Source: Parafrankia elaeagni (GTDB lineage: Bacteria > Actinomycetota > Actinomycetes > Frankiales > Frankiaceae). From it: a stretch of DNA of 62,141 nucleotides. The stretch lies in assembly GCF_000374165.1 (NCBI RefSeq), contig NZ_KB893718.1, positions 59,549 to 121,689 of the forward strand, in the 5' to 3' direction. Shown piece by piece: positions 26,666-35,039 of the stretch. The notes below the pieces were generated by a model. The model did no database searches, was not told the DNA's origin, and saw nothing but the letters and a program-made list of their open reading frames with translations. Position 1 is the first letter of the stretch. The number at the start of each line of letters is the position of its first letter. The position numbers were made by a program, and so were the translations under genes.

Positions 26666-29600
26666 GTGGACGAAATCATGGGCTACGCCCTGCTGAGCCT
26701 GGGCACCGGTGCTCTCTACGCGCTCGTCGCCACCGGCGTGGTGGCGGTGCAGCGCGGGGCCGGCGTCCTGAACATGGCACAGGGTGCGCTGCTGGCCTGG
26801 TCGGCCTACGCCTTCCACGGCGCGCACATCACCTGGGGCCTGCCGGTGGCCCTGGCGGGCGTGCTCGCCGTCGGGTCGACGATGGCGATCGGCCTGGGCT
26901 TCCACCACCTGGTCCTGCGCCCGATGCGGCAGGCGACGGCGGTGCTGCGGCTGATGGCCACCCTGGGCCTGCTCATCGTCATCCAGTCCTCGCTCACTTT
27001 GATGTACGGCGGGGAGGTCCGGAACTCGCCGACGGTTCTGCCGACGTCCAAGGTGACGCTGTTCGACACCGCGGTCGGTCTGGACGTCTTCGTCCGCCTC
27101 GCGGTGGTGGCGGCGGTCGTGGCCGGGCTGTGGGCGGTGTTCCGGTTCACCACGCTCGGGCTCGCGGCCACGGCGGTGACGGAGAACGCGCGTGCCGCGG
27201 CCACCCTCGGCTGGTCGCCGGACACCGTGGCGAGCTGGGCCTGGCTGGCCGGTTCGGCGCTCGCGGGGCTCGGCGGGGTCCTGCTGGCGCCGCTGCAGAA
27301 CCCGCTGTCGGCCGGTGGGCTGATGCTGCTGATCGTCCCGGGGCTGGCAGTCGCGCTGGTCGCCCGGTTCCGGTCGCTGCCGGTGGTGCTCGGCGCCGCC
27401 CTGGCCCTCGCCGCGGTCGAGCTGGAGATCCAGGTCAACCTGATCGCCGACCACCCCGCCTGGCGGGGCCTGGACCGCGCGGTGCCGCTGGCGGTGATCG
27501 TGTTCTACCTGGCGGTGCGCGGGCGGGGCATCCCGGACCGCGGCCATGTCGCCGACCGGCACCCGTCGCTGGGCAGCGGGCGGGTGCACTGGCGGGCGCT
27601 CGGCATCACCGTCGCCGCCGCCCTGGCGGCGCTCTGGTGGCTGCTGCCGGCGGCGTGGGTGAACGCGCTGAACGCGAACGCGATCTGGGCGACGATCATC
27701 ATCTCGGTGGTGGTGCTGGTCGGTTTCACCGGCCAGCTCTCGCTGGCGCAGCTCGCCTTCTCCGGCACGGCCGCGCTCATCGCCGGGCGGCTCGTCGCCA
27801 TCCAGGGCTGGCCGCTCGAGGCGGCGCTCGTGGTGGGGGTCGCCGGCACCGCCGTCGTCGGGGTGCTGTTCGCGCTGCCCGCGCTGCGCACCCGCGGGCT
27901 GCAGCTCGCGGTGGTCACACTCGGCCTGGGGGCCGCGGTGGACGCCCTGCTGTTCCAGCGCGGCTACCACTCGCCGGCCCCGCCGAGCCCGTTCGGTGAC
28001 CTGTTCGGTGATCTCGCCCGGCTGGAGGGGACGGAGGTCGGCGACACCACCCTCTTCGGCATCAGCCTGGACAAGGTGGCGCACCCCCGCGGTTTCGCGA
28101 CCCTGTCGCTGCTCTCGTTCGTCCTGCTCGGCCTGATCGTGGCCAACCTGCGGCGCGGGCGGGCGGGGCGGCGGCTGATCGCGGTCCGCACCAACGAGCG
28201 GGCCGCGGCGGCACTCGGCATCAGCGTGGTCGGGGCCAAGATCTACGCCTTCGCGCTGTCCGCGGCGATCGCGGGCTTCGGGGGAGTGCTCTACGCGTTC
28301 TACGCGTTCGGCGAGCGCGGCAACATCGACTACGGTGCCGGTCTGTTCTCCCCGTTCGCCTCGATCCTGCTGATCGCCTACGCGGTCGTCGGGGGCGTCG
28401 GCTGGATCAGCGGTGCCTTCGCCGGCGCGACGATGGCCGCCGAGGCGCTGGCGACCAGGTTCGGGGCCTGGGCGGGCAGCCTGCTGGAGCGGGTGGGCGC
28501 CGTGCTGCGGGTGCTCCTCGCCGCGGTGGCCGCGCTGGCGGGGCTGGTGGTCGGCCGGGCGGCCGCGCCGCGGGAGCAGCCGCACCTCGCGAGCGCCGCA
28601 GCGGCGGGCGGGGCCGCGCGGCGGGGCGCGGCCCACCGGATCAGCCGGCTGCTGCCCTGGGCGTGCGCCGCCGTCTTCGCGGGCGTCGCCCTCGCACTGG
28701 GCGGGCGGGTCATCGACTGGCTCGCCGACCTCGATCGGTACGTGCCGCTGATCGGCGGCCTGGTCCTCGTCGTGGTCCTGTCCCGGTCGGGCGGCGGCAT
28801 GGCGCCGGAGAACGCCCGCAACGCCCGGCGGGTCCTCGATCGCCATTTCCCCAGGGCCGTCGAGCGGCGGCTGGCCGCCGACGGCGCGAGGGTCTCTCGC
28901 CTGCTCGGTCCGGCCGCACCGGCTGTGCCGGCCGCACCGGCTGTGCCGGCCGCACCGGCTGTGCCGGCGCGGGGCGCCGACCTGCCGGCCGGGCCGGCTA
29001 CCGGTCCACTGCGCCAGGTGGGCGCGGTCGCGTATCCGGCGCGCCCGGCGACCCTGTCCGCCTGGGGGCTTTCGGTGCGGTTCGGTGCCGTGGAGGCGAT
29101 CCGCTCGGTGGACCTGCGGGTGGAGCCCGGCCAGATCGTCGGCGTCATCGGGCCGAACGGTGCCGGGAAGACCACGGTCATTGACGCGATCACCGGCTAC
29201 ACGTCGTCCGTGTCGAGCTCCCTGATGCTCGGCGGGACCCGCCTCGACCGGCTGCCGCCGCACCTGCGCGCCCGCGCCGGCATCAGCAGGTCGTTCCAGA
29301 ACCTCGAGCTCTTCGAGGACCTGACCGTCCTGGAGAACATCCAGGCCGCCTGCGACCCGCGCGACGCCCGTGCCTACCTCGGCGACCTGGTGTTCCCGCG
29401 GTCCCGGCCGCTGCCGGCCGCGGCGGCCGCCGCGGTGGAGGCGTTCGGGTTGCGGGAGGACCTGCTGCGCACCGTCTCGGAGCTGTCGTACGGCCGCCGC
29501 CGGCTGCTGGCGATCGCCCGCGCCGTCGCGACCTGCCCGTCCGTCCTCCTCCTGGACGAGCCGTGCGCGGGACTCGACGAGACGGAGAGTGCCGGGGTCG

Positions 29601-29827
29601 CGGCCCTGCTGCGCCGGCTCGCGGACCACTGGAACCTGGGGATCCTGCTCAACGAACACGACATGGAGGTGGTGATGCGGATCTGTGACCAGATCGTGGT
29701 TCTCGACGGTGGCGAGGTGATCGCGCGCGGCACCCCCGGCCAGATCCGGGTCGACCCGCGGGTGCGCAGCGCCTACCTGGGGACGTCCGCACCTGTCGCC
29801 GCCGCGGTGGGCAGGGCACGACGGTGA
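26666..29827 (+). CDS. Fused LivH-LivM-LivG ABC transporter protein
   Basis: One 1053-residue polypeptide. A LivH-type permease (residues ~1-290, eight or so helices) is followed by a LivM-type permease (~310-670, with GFTGQLSLAQLAFSG). A Pro/Ala linker containing three PAAPAV repeats leads to a LivG-type ATPase (~800-1053). The ATPase has Walker A GPNGAGKTT, signature LSYGRRRLL and Walker B VLLLDEPCAGLDE. The family imports branched-chain amino acids, amides or urea. The GTG at 26666 follows GAGGTGGG. It overlaps the second ATPase gene by 4 bp. Fusing all three parts is rare; normally they are separate genes. Confidence 0.9.
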   Translation: MDEIMGYALLSLGTGALYALVATGVVAVQRGAGVLNMAQGALLAWSAYAFHGAHITWGLPVALAGVLAVGSTMAIGLGFHHLVLRPMRQATAVLRLMATLGLLIVIQSSLTLMYGGEVRNSPTVLPTSKVTLFDTAVGLDVFVRLAVVAAVVAGLWAVFRFTTLGLAATAVTENARAAATLGWSPDTVASWAWLAGSALAGLGGVLLAPLQNPLSAGGLMLLIVPGLAVALVARFRSLPVVLGAALALAAVELEIQVNLIADHPAWRGLDRAVPLAVIVFYLAVRGRGIPDRGHVADRHPSLGSGRVHWRALGITVAAALAALWWLLPAAWVNALNANAIWATIIISVVVLVGFTGQLSLAQLAFSGTAALIAGRLVAIQGWPLEAALVVGVAGTAVVGVLFALPALRTRGLQLAVVTLGLGAAVDALLFQRGYHSPAPPSPFGDLFGDLARLEGTEVGDTTLFGISLDKVAHPRGFATLSLLSFVLLGLIVANLRRGRAGRRLIAVRTNERAAAALGISVVGAKIYAFALSAAIAGFGGVLYAFYAFGERGNIDYGAGLFSPFASILLIAYAVVGGVGWISGAFAGATMAAEALATRFGAWAGSLLERVGAVLRVLLAAVAALAGLVVGRAAAPREQPHLASAAAAGGAARRGAAHRISRLLPWACAAVFAGVALALGGRVIDWLADLDRYVPLIGGLVLVVVLSRSGGGMAPENARNARRVLDRHFPRAVERRLAADGARVSRLLGPAAPAVPAAPAVPAAPAVPARGADLPAGPATGPLRQVGAVAYPARPATLSAWGLSVRFGAVEAIRSVDLRVEPGQIVGVIGPNGAGKTTVIDAITGYTSSVSSSLMLGGTRLDRLPPHLRARAGISRSFQNLELFEDLTVLENIQAACDPRDARAYLGDLVFPRSRPLPAAAAAAVEAFGLREDLLRTVSELSYGRRRLLAIARAVATCPSVLLLDEPCAGLDETESAGVAALLRRLADHWNLGILLNEHDMEVVMRICDQIVVLDGGEVIARGTPGQIRVDPRVRSAYLGTSAPVAAAVGRARR
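28912..28965 (+). repeat. Three in-frame 18-bp repeats in the permease-ATPase linker
   Basis: GGCCGCACCGGCTGTGCC is repeated three times without change. It encodes the PAAPAV linker units of the fused transporter. Copy number may vary between strains. Confidence 0.9.
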
Positions 29828-30687
29828 GCTCCGTCCCATGGCGGCGGCAGGGCCGCGCCGCGACCGTACCGACGCCGGAGGTGGCCATACCGGCCTCCCG
29901 CCAGGCCATGCCCAGGCAGGCCGGGGCGACGCCTGGAACGGGGGCGGCGACGGCTGGCTCCGGGGCCGAGGCCGAGGCCGGGGCGTCGGTGTCGGTGCCG
30001 GTGCCGGTGCTGACAGCGCGCGGGCTGTCAGCCGGTTACGGCGAGGGCGGGCCGGCAGTGCGTGACCTCGACCTGGACCTGTGCCCGGGCGAGATCGTGA
30101 CGCTGCTCGGGCCGAACGGAGCCGGCAAGACGACGACGCTGCTCGCGCTGAGCGGGGCGCTGCGGCCGCGCACCGGGGTCGTCCGCTGGGCCGGCCGGGT
30201 GACGACCGCGCCGCTGCACCAGCGGGCTCGCGCCGGCCTGGCCCTCGTTCCCGAGGACCGGTCCGTGATCATGGAACTCACCGTCCGCGAGAACCTGCGG
30301 CTGGGGGCGGCGGATGCCGACCTGGCCCTGGAGACCTTCCCCGAGCTGGCCGGGCATCTGGACCGGCGGGCCGGGCTGCTGTCCGGCGGTCAGCAGCAGA
30401 TGGTCGCCCTGGCCCGGGCCCTGGGCCGCCGGCCCGCCGCGCTGCTGGCCGACGAGCTGTCGCTCGGCCTCGCGCCCCGGACCGCCGAACGGCTGCTGGG
30501 CGTCGTCCGGGCAGCGGCCGACGGCGGTCTGGCCGTGCTCCTCGTGGAGCAGCATGTCCGCAGTGCGCTCGCCGTCGCCGACCGGGTCATCGTCCTGCGG
30601 CACGGGCAGGTCGCCTGGTCCGGCCCGGCGGAGCAGGCACGGGCCGATCCGGACGTGCTCGTCGGCGCCTACCTGCCCCTCGCCTGA
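29824..30687 (+). CDS. livF: LivF-type ABC transporter ATPase
   Basis: A 287-residue ATPase with Walker A LLGPNGAGKTTTLLALSG, signature LSGGQQQMVALARAL and Walker B region ALLADELSLGLAP, in which the usual Asp-Glu appears as ADE. It begins with a ~60-residue Ala/Gly/Val-rich leader before VLTARGLSAGYG. The GTG start shares GTGA with the stop codon of the fused transporter, so the two ATPases are made together and should form the heterodimer. Confidence 0.92.
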   Translation: MSSVPWRRQGRAATVPTPEVAIPASRQAMPRQAGATPGTGAATAGSGAEAEAGASVSVPVPVLTARGLSAGYGEGGPAVRDLDLDLCPGEIVTLLGPNGAGKTTTLLALSGALRPRTGVVRWAGRVTTAPLHQRARAGLALVPEDRSVIMELTVRENLRLGAADADLALETFPELAGHLDRRAGLLSGGQQQMVALARALGRRPAALLADELSLGLAPRTAERLLGVVRAAADGGLAVLLVEQHVRSALAVADRVIVLRHGQVAWSGPAEQARADPDVLVGAYLPLA

Positions 30688-30752
30688 CCGACGGGCCGAC
30701 CGGCGTCACAGCAGCCCGTCGGTCAGCCCCGTCGGTCAGCCCCGTCGGTCAG
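30684..30752. terminator. Terminator with three alternative right arms
   Basis: CTGACCGACGGG (30684-30695), which includes the LivF stop codon, pairs perfectly with CCCGTCGGTCAG at 30715-30726. The same 12-mer recurs at 30728-30739 and 30741-30752 with a 13-bp period. The last copy contains the stop codon of the convergent binding-protein gene. The element probably ends transcription from both sides. Confidence 0.75.
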
Positions 30753-32008
30753 GACGCGCCGCGGGTCAGCAGCGAGAGCGCCTCGTAGGTCTCCGGCCCG
30801 AGCGGCAACCAGCCGTGGGTGGCGCTGTCCCAGCGGGCGCCGCGCATCGTCGTGTTGAACACCCGGGAGACACCGGGAAACGTGCTCGGCTTCGTGAAGT
30901 CCAGCGGCGGGATCAGGCCGAGGTCGAGCCCGCTGGTTCCGCGCAGCTGGTCGAGCAGGGCGCGGGACGTCAGCTCGCCCGGCACGGCGTTGCCCACCTT
31001 CTCCGCGATCTGGACGGACAGCCAGGCCGCGGTGGAGGACGTCGACGAGCGGATCTCGGCGCGCGCGTCGGTGTTTCCGGCGGCCTCCTCGGCGTCCAGC
31101 TCGGACAGCATCCGGGCGAGCTCGGGGAACTCGCCGCGCTGGCTGAACTCGGGGAACACGCTGGCCACGACCAGGTTGTCGGCGGCCGGGCCGAGCCGGT
31201 CGAGGTACTCCTCCGACAGGGTGCCCGCGGCGTGGCAGGTGCGCAGGCCCGCCCCGCCGCCCGCGCCGCCGCCGCCGATCACGGCATAGGCGGCCTGGTC
31301 GAACACGACGAGCACGGCGCCGTCGGCGTTCGCCCGGGTGAGCTGGGCGATTGTCGGGGTCAGGTCGCTGGAGGTGATCGGGACGCGGAGCTCGGGAGAC
31401 AGCGGTGTGCCCGCCGCCCGCCCGCCGGCCTGTGCCATCGTGATCAGCCGGTCGCTGGCCGCCAGGTCGTAACCCACCAGGCCGATCTTCGACGCGCCGG
31501 CCTTGCGCAGCAGCGACGGGCAGACGGTCGGGTAGAACGTCAGTGGACTGATCATGAAGCTGACGTCCGAGCTGAGCTCGGACTGGTCCACGGCGATGCC
31601 GGCCGACCCGATGGCGGGAATGCCCGCCTGCTCGAGGATCGGCATGATCCCGCCCGAGGTGGACACCGCGGAGACCACGGCCAGGACGTTCTCGTCGACC
31701 GCCCGCTGGGCGCACTCCTTCGCCGCCGTCGGGTCGTTCCGCTCGTTGCAGTGCACGATCTCGACCGGGTGGCCCTTGATGCCGCCCCGCTCGTTGACCG
31801 CGCGGGCGGCGGCCCGGACCGCGGCGACCATCTCGGGGTGGCCGACGCCGACGCCGCCCTCGGCAGCGATGATCATCAACTTGGTCGGGTCGCCCGAGCC
31901 CGTGGCGGAACCACCGGACGGCTCGTCGCTTCCCCCGCCGCACGCGGCGAGCGCCGTGACGGCGCCGATGCAGGCGGCTCCGAGCCGCAGACCCAGACGT
32001 CGTCTCAC
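30749..32008 (-). CDS. ABC transporter substrate-binding lipoprotein (LivK-like)
   Basis: A 419-residue periplasmic-binding protein of the amino-acid type. An arginine-rich start, a hydrophobic core and the lipobox TALAAC indicate a lipoprotein. Two lobes follow, with VSAVSTSGGIMPILEQAGIP typical of the Leu/Ile/Val-binding group. The GTG at 32008 follows AGGAGGG. It is convergent with the transporter genes rather than in the same operon, so its dose is set independently. It probably serves that transporter. Confidence 0.9.
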   Translation of the reverse strand: MRRRLGLRLGAACIGAVTALAACGGGSDEPSGGSATGSGDPTKLMIIAAEGGVGVGHPEMVAAVRAAARAVNERGGIKGHPVEIVHCNERNDPTAAKECAQRAVDENVLAVVSAVSTSGGIMPILEQAGIPAIGSAGIAVDQSELSSDVSFMISPLTFYPTVCPSLLRKAGASKIGLVGYDLAASDRLITMAQAGGRAAGTPLSPELRVPITSSDLTPTIAQLTRANADGAVLVVFDQAAYAVIGGGGAGGGAGLRTCHAAGTLSEEYLDRLGPAADNLVVASVFPEFSQRGEFPELARMLSELDAEEAAGNTDARAEIRSSTSSTAAWLSVQIAEKVGNAVPGELTSRALLDQLRGTSGLDLGLIPPLDFTKPSTFPGVSRVFNTTMRGARWDSATHGWLPLGPETYEALSLLTRGAS

Positions 32009-32202
32009 CGGTTCGTCCCTCCTGATGCGCCTCAAGCCCCTGGCGGGGCGACGGGGCGGTGCGACGGCGACTGCCCGCCATCGAGGCCCTGCGGCCCCGT
32101 CACGGTAGACCGTCGGTGCCGAGCCCTGATGGCAGGGTGATCCGGTACTCCTCCGGTGTGATGCGAACATGACTCTCCGCCGCGCAACTGCGGCGCCGGT
32201 CC

Positions 32203-32228
32203 GTCGGCCGGCGACGGCGCCGGCCGAC
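32203..32228 (-). terminator. Hairpin after the FMN reductase gene
   Basis: An 11-bp perfect stem (32203-32213 with 32218-32228) and a 4-nt loop lie about 70 nt beyond the reductase stop codon, before the binding-protein promoter. Confidence 0.6.
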
Positions 32229-32298
32229 GGCGCCGTACGCACCGTCGTGCGCACGGGGTCGACCGCGCGCACTGGGCGACGGAGTCGGCCGCGACTGG

Positions 32299-33060
32299 TC
32301 AGATCACCTGCGACCAGGCGTAGGTGAAGCCCATGACCTGATCGGTGAGCGTCTCCAGGTGGCTCGCCGCCCGCCGGTCGAGCACTTCGCCGTTCGGGCC
32401 GAAGGGGGCGCTGGACGTGTCGATCGAGACGCCGAGGGGAGTCGGCCAGCCGCGCAGGGCGTGGATCGAGGACCGCAGGGCTGTGAGGGTGGTGCCGGCG
32501 GTCTGCGGCCCGTCCGCGCAGACGATCAGGCCGACCACGCGGCCGTCCAGGTAGGGGCGGGGCGCTCCCCGAAGGTCCTCCAGGTAGTCCAGGGCGTTCT
32601 TCACCAGACCGGACATACCGCCGTGGTAGCCCGGAGTGGCGATGACGACACCGTCCGCCCGGCCCACCTCGCTGAGGAGCCTGCGGGCCGCGGGAGTGCG
32701 CTCCCGCTGCTCCGGGACGTACATCGGCAGGTCGATGTCGGCGGAGCCGAGCAGGACGGTCTCCGCGCCCGCGGCCGCCATCGAGCCCAGGACGGTCTCC
32801 AGCGCCCGCAGGGTGGTCGACTCCGGCCGGGTGGCCCCGCCGATGCCGACGATGGTGGGGCGGCGGCGTCGCTCCACCCGCGGGGCCGGCGGGCCGATGA
32901 CGCCCAGCGCGGCCAGATCCGCGATGCCGCCCGCGCCGGTGTCCGTGGGCCTGGTGAGCGGTGGGCCGGTGCGTCCGCGGCGTTGCGCCAGCGGTTCCCC
33001 CGAGCCGGGGTGCGGACGGCTGTCACCGTTCCCCGGATACGCACCGTGCGCGTCGACCAT
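32299..33060 (-). CDS. NADPH-dependent FMN reductase-like protein
   Basis: A 253-residue flavodoxin-like reductase. Its core starts near residue 70 with TIVGIGGATRPESTTLRALE and has the flavin-binding ATPGYHGGMSGLVKNALDYL. The first 65 residues are polar and Pro/Gly-rich. The ATG at 33060 is preferred over one six codons upstream because GGAGGAGG lies just before it. It follows soxR on the same strand after 93 nt. SoxR of Streptomyces is known to activate an FMN reductase, so this pair is probably functional. Confidence 0.87.
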   Translation of the reverse strand: MVDAHGAYPGNGDSRPHPGSGEPLAQRRGRTGPPLTRPTDTGAGGIADLAALGVIGPPAPRVERRRRPTIVGIGGATRPESTTLRALETVLGSMAAAGAETVLLGSADIDLPMYVPEQRERTPAARRLLSEVGRADGVVIATPGYHGGMSGLVKNALDYLEDLRGAPRPYLDGRVVGLIVCADGPQTAGTTLTALRSSIHALRGWPTPLGVSIDTSSAPFGPNGEVLDRRAASHLETLTDQVMGFTYAWSQVI

Positions 33061-33153
33061 CGACTCCTCCTCCTGCATCGCTGTGCGATGTCTGCGGAAC
33101 TGTGACTACCGCACGGCGTGGGTGAGATGCGACGGAAAGCGTAGGCCCCCGCG

Positions 33154-33621
33154 TCAGGAGCGTTCCGGGGTGCGTCGCAGTGTGGCCGGCAGAACGACGG
33201 CGCCGGGACCGTACGAGGCGGCCCGGTCGCCCGGATTCGAGATGTGGCAGCGCCGCAGGGACAGACAGCCGCACCCGATGCAGGAGTCGAGCCCGTCACG
33301 CAGCTTCTCCAGCGCCTCGATCTGCTCGTCCAGCCGGGTCCGCCAGGCGCGGGAGATCGACGTCCAGTCGGCCCGGGTGGGGGTCCGCTCGGCGGGCAGG
33401 CTGCGCAGCGCCTCACGGATCTCCTCCAGGCTCAGCCCGATGTTGCGGGCTGCCCGGATGAAGGCCAGCCGGCGAAGTACATGACGGGCGTACCGGCGCT
33501 GGCCGCCGCTCGTGCGGCTTGCGCTCAGCAGCCCCTCCCGTTCGTAGAAGCGCAGGGCCGAGGCGCTGAACCCGCTGCGGCGCACCACATCTCCGAGGGA
33601 CAGGACGTCCGTGGCGTTCAT
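33154..33621 (-). CDS. soxR: Redox-sensing MerR-family activator SoxR
   Basis: A 155-residue regulator with a MerR helix-turn-helix (LGDVVRRSGFSASALRFYEREG), a dimerising helix and the [2Fe-2S] signature CX2CXCX5C at Cys114, 117, 119 and 125 (CIGCGCLSLRRC). In actinobacteria SoxR responds to redox-cycling antibiotics and phenazines rather than to superoxide in general. The ATG sits exactly 6 nt after the proposed -10 box, so the message is probably leaderless. The FMN reductase gene lies directly downstream. Confidence 0.95.
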   Translation of the reverse strand: MNATDVLSLGDVVRRSGFSASALRFYEREGLLSASRTSGGQRRYARHVLRRLAFIRAARNIGLSLEEIREALRSLPAERTPTRADWTSISRAWRTRLDEQIEALEKLRDGLDSCIGCGCLSLRRCHISNPGDRAASYGPGAVVLPATLRRTPERS

Positions 33622-33627
33622 CGTTCG

Positions 33628-33655
33628 ACGGTAGCGAACCTGAATCTCACGTCAA
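33628..33655 (-). promoter_or_regulatory. soxR promoter, probably leaderless
   Basis: Read on the minus strand, TTGACG (33655-33650), a 16-bp spacer and TACCGT (33633-33628) precede the soxR ATG by 6 nt. The spacer includes TGAGATTCAGGT (33649-33638), 11 of 12 bases identical to the operator right half at 52486-52497. Confidence 0.6.
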
Positions 33656-33725
33656 CTACAGGTGCCGGCCCGCGGCCCGCGGGCTGGGGGGCTGGGCCGC
33701 GGCCCGCCGGCCGGATCGACGGCGC

Positions 33726-34886
33726 CTACCCCCGGAACGGGCCGGTGATCTCGAAGGTGATCCCCGCCCGGCTGCGCCCCTGGGCGCCGCGCTGCGAGCT
33801 GACGTAGAGGCGGCGGCCGTCCGGGCTGAACGCCGGGCCGGTGATCTCGGATTCCTGGTGGCCCGGCAGCTGGAGGAAGCGGGAGAACGTCCCGCCCGGA
33901 GTGATCAGGTTCAGCGCGGGACCCGGGCGGTCCTCGGCCACGAACAGGTCACCCCGGGCCGAGCCGGTGATGTTGTCGACTCCCGTCATGGTCATGCCGC
34001 CGCGCGGGACCGCCTCGGGATCATGAAGCAGTGCGATCTGCTCGCCGACGGCGTCGTAGGCCCAGATCCGGTTGTCGCCCTTCGTCGTGAACAGGCAGCG
34101 CCCCGCCGCGTAGTAGCAGCCCTCACCGCCGTCGAAGGCGCGGGCGCCGTCGACCTGGCGCCGTGTCGCGCGGGGAAACCCGCCCGGGTCCGGCACCGGG
34201 GCCCAGGTCACCGGCCCGGAGACGGCGTCCGCGGGGGCCCGCAGCACCTCCAGCGTGCCGTCGGACAGGTCGCCCCACCGGGTCGGGCGGAACCGGTAGA
34301 AGCAGCCGTCACGCCGATCCTCGGTGAGATAGACGACCTGCCGGTCGGGGTCGCAGGCCGCCGCCTCGTGGGTGAACCGGCCCATCGCGGGACGAGCCAC
34401 CGCCGGCCGGCTGCCGTCCGGCCAGGTCTCGTGCACCCGCCCGAAGGCGTACTCCTCGCAGGACAGCCAGGTGCCCCACGGCGTCGCCCCGCCCGCGCAG
34501 TTCGCGTTCGTGCGCCGCAGGATCCGGCTGGCGGAGATGATCGTGCCGGCGGGGTCGAAGCGCAGCGCCGAGGCGCCGCCGTTCAGCGCGGTCTCGGAGT
34601 TGGAGACGTAGATCCAGCCGTTGCCGGCGGGGAAGCAGGCTCCACCGTCCGGCGCGTCATGCCAGGACAGGCCGGTGCCGGGCACGATCTCACGGGATCG
34701 CGCGACCACCCGGCTGGTGAAACCCGGCGGCAGCGCGACCCCGTTGGAGTCGGGGGCCCGCAGCGGGCCGTACGGGCCCTGGCCCGGCTGGGTGGTGCTC
34801 GCCACCGCAGACTGCCAGCTCGTACCGCACAGGACGGTGGTTCCGACACCGGCGGCGGCCAGGCGCAGCAGCGCCCGTCGATCCAT
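33726..34886 (-). CDS. PhoX/DUF839-like secreted phosphatase-type protein
   Basis: A 386-residue beta-propeller-like protein. The N-terminus MDRRALLRLAAAGVG carries twin arginines and a hydrophobic stretch, a probable Tat signal. The body matches the PhoX/DUF839 group (WGTWLSCEEYAFG, GRFTHEAAACDP, GVDNITGSARGDLFVAED). PhoX enzymes are calcium/iron phosphatases; the activity of this branch is unproven. The ATG at 34886 follows GAGGAGG and is better than a GTG three codons upstream that lies inside the ribosome site. Confidence 0.85.
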   Translation of the reverse strand: MDRRALLRLAAAGVGTTVLCGTSWQSAVASTTQPGQGPYGPLRAPDSNGVALPPGFTSRVVARSREIVPGTGLSWHDAPDGGACFPAGNGWIYVSNSETALNGGASALRFDPAGTIISASRILRRTNANCAGGATPWGTWLSCEEYAFGRVHETWPDGSRPAVARPAMGRFTHEAAACDPDRQVVYLTEDRRDGCFYRFRPTRWGDLSDGTLEVLRAPADAVSGPVTWAPVPDPGGFPRATRRQVDGARAFDGGEGCYYAAGRCLFTTKGDNRIWAYDAVGEQIALLHDPEAVPRGGMTMTGVDNITGSARGDLFVAEDRPGPALNLITPGGTFSRFLQLPGHQESEITGPAFSPDGRRLYVSSQRGAQGRSRAGITFEITGPFRG

Positions 34887-35039
34887 GCTCGGCACCTCCT
34901 CGCAGCCGGCGTGCCCACCTGTCGCGCGGCTGCCGCAACGAGTGATAGCACAGACACGGTGAGACGTCCTGACAGTTGTGCTGCGGGCCGGTGGCCATCC
35001 CCGGCGAAACGGGGAAATCCGTCCCGCTACGATCTGACG

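Noticed and set aside
26459-29839. An 1126-codon minus-strand frame over the fused transporter
   Set aside because: It mirrors the GC-rich codons of the plus gene; the product is Arg/Gln/His-rich, lacks domains, and the plus frame has complete permease and ATPase motifs.
33061-33153. A separate SoxR box before the FMN reductase gene
   Set aside because: No CCTCAAG-like half-site is visible; the gene is more simply co-transcribed with soxR.
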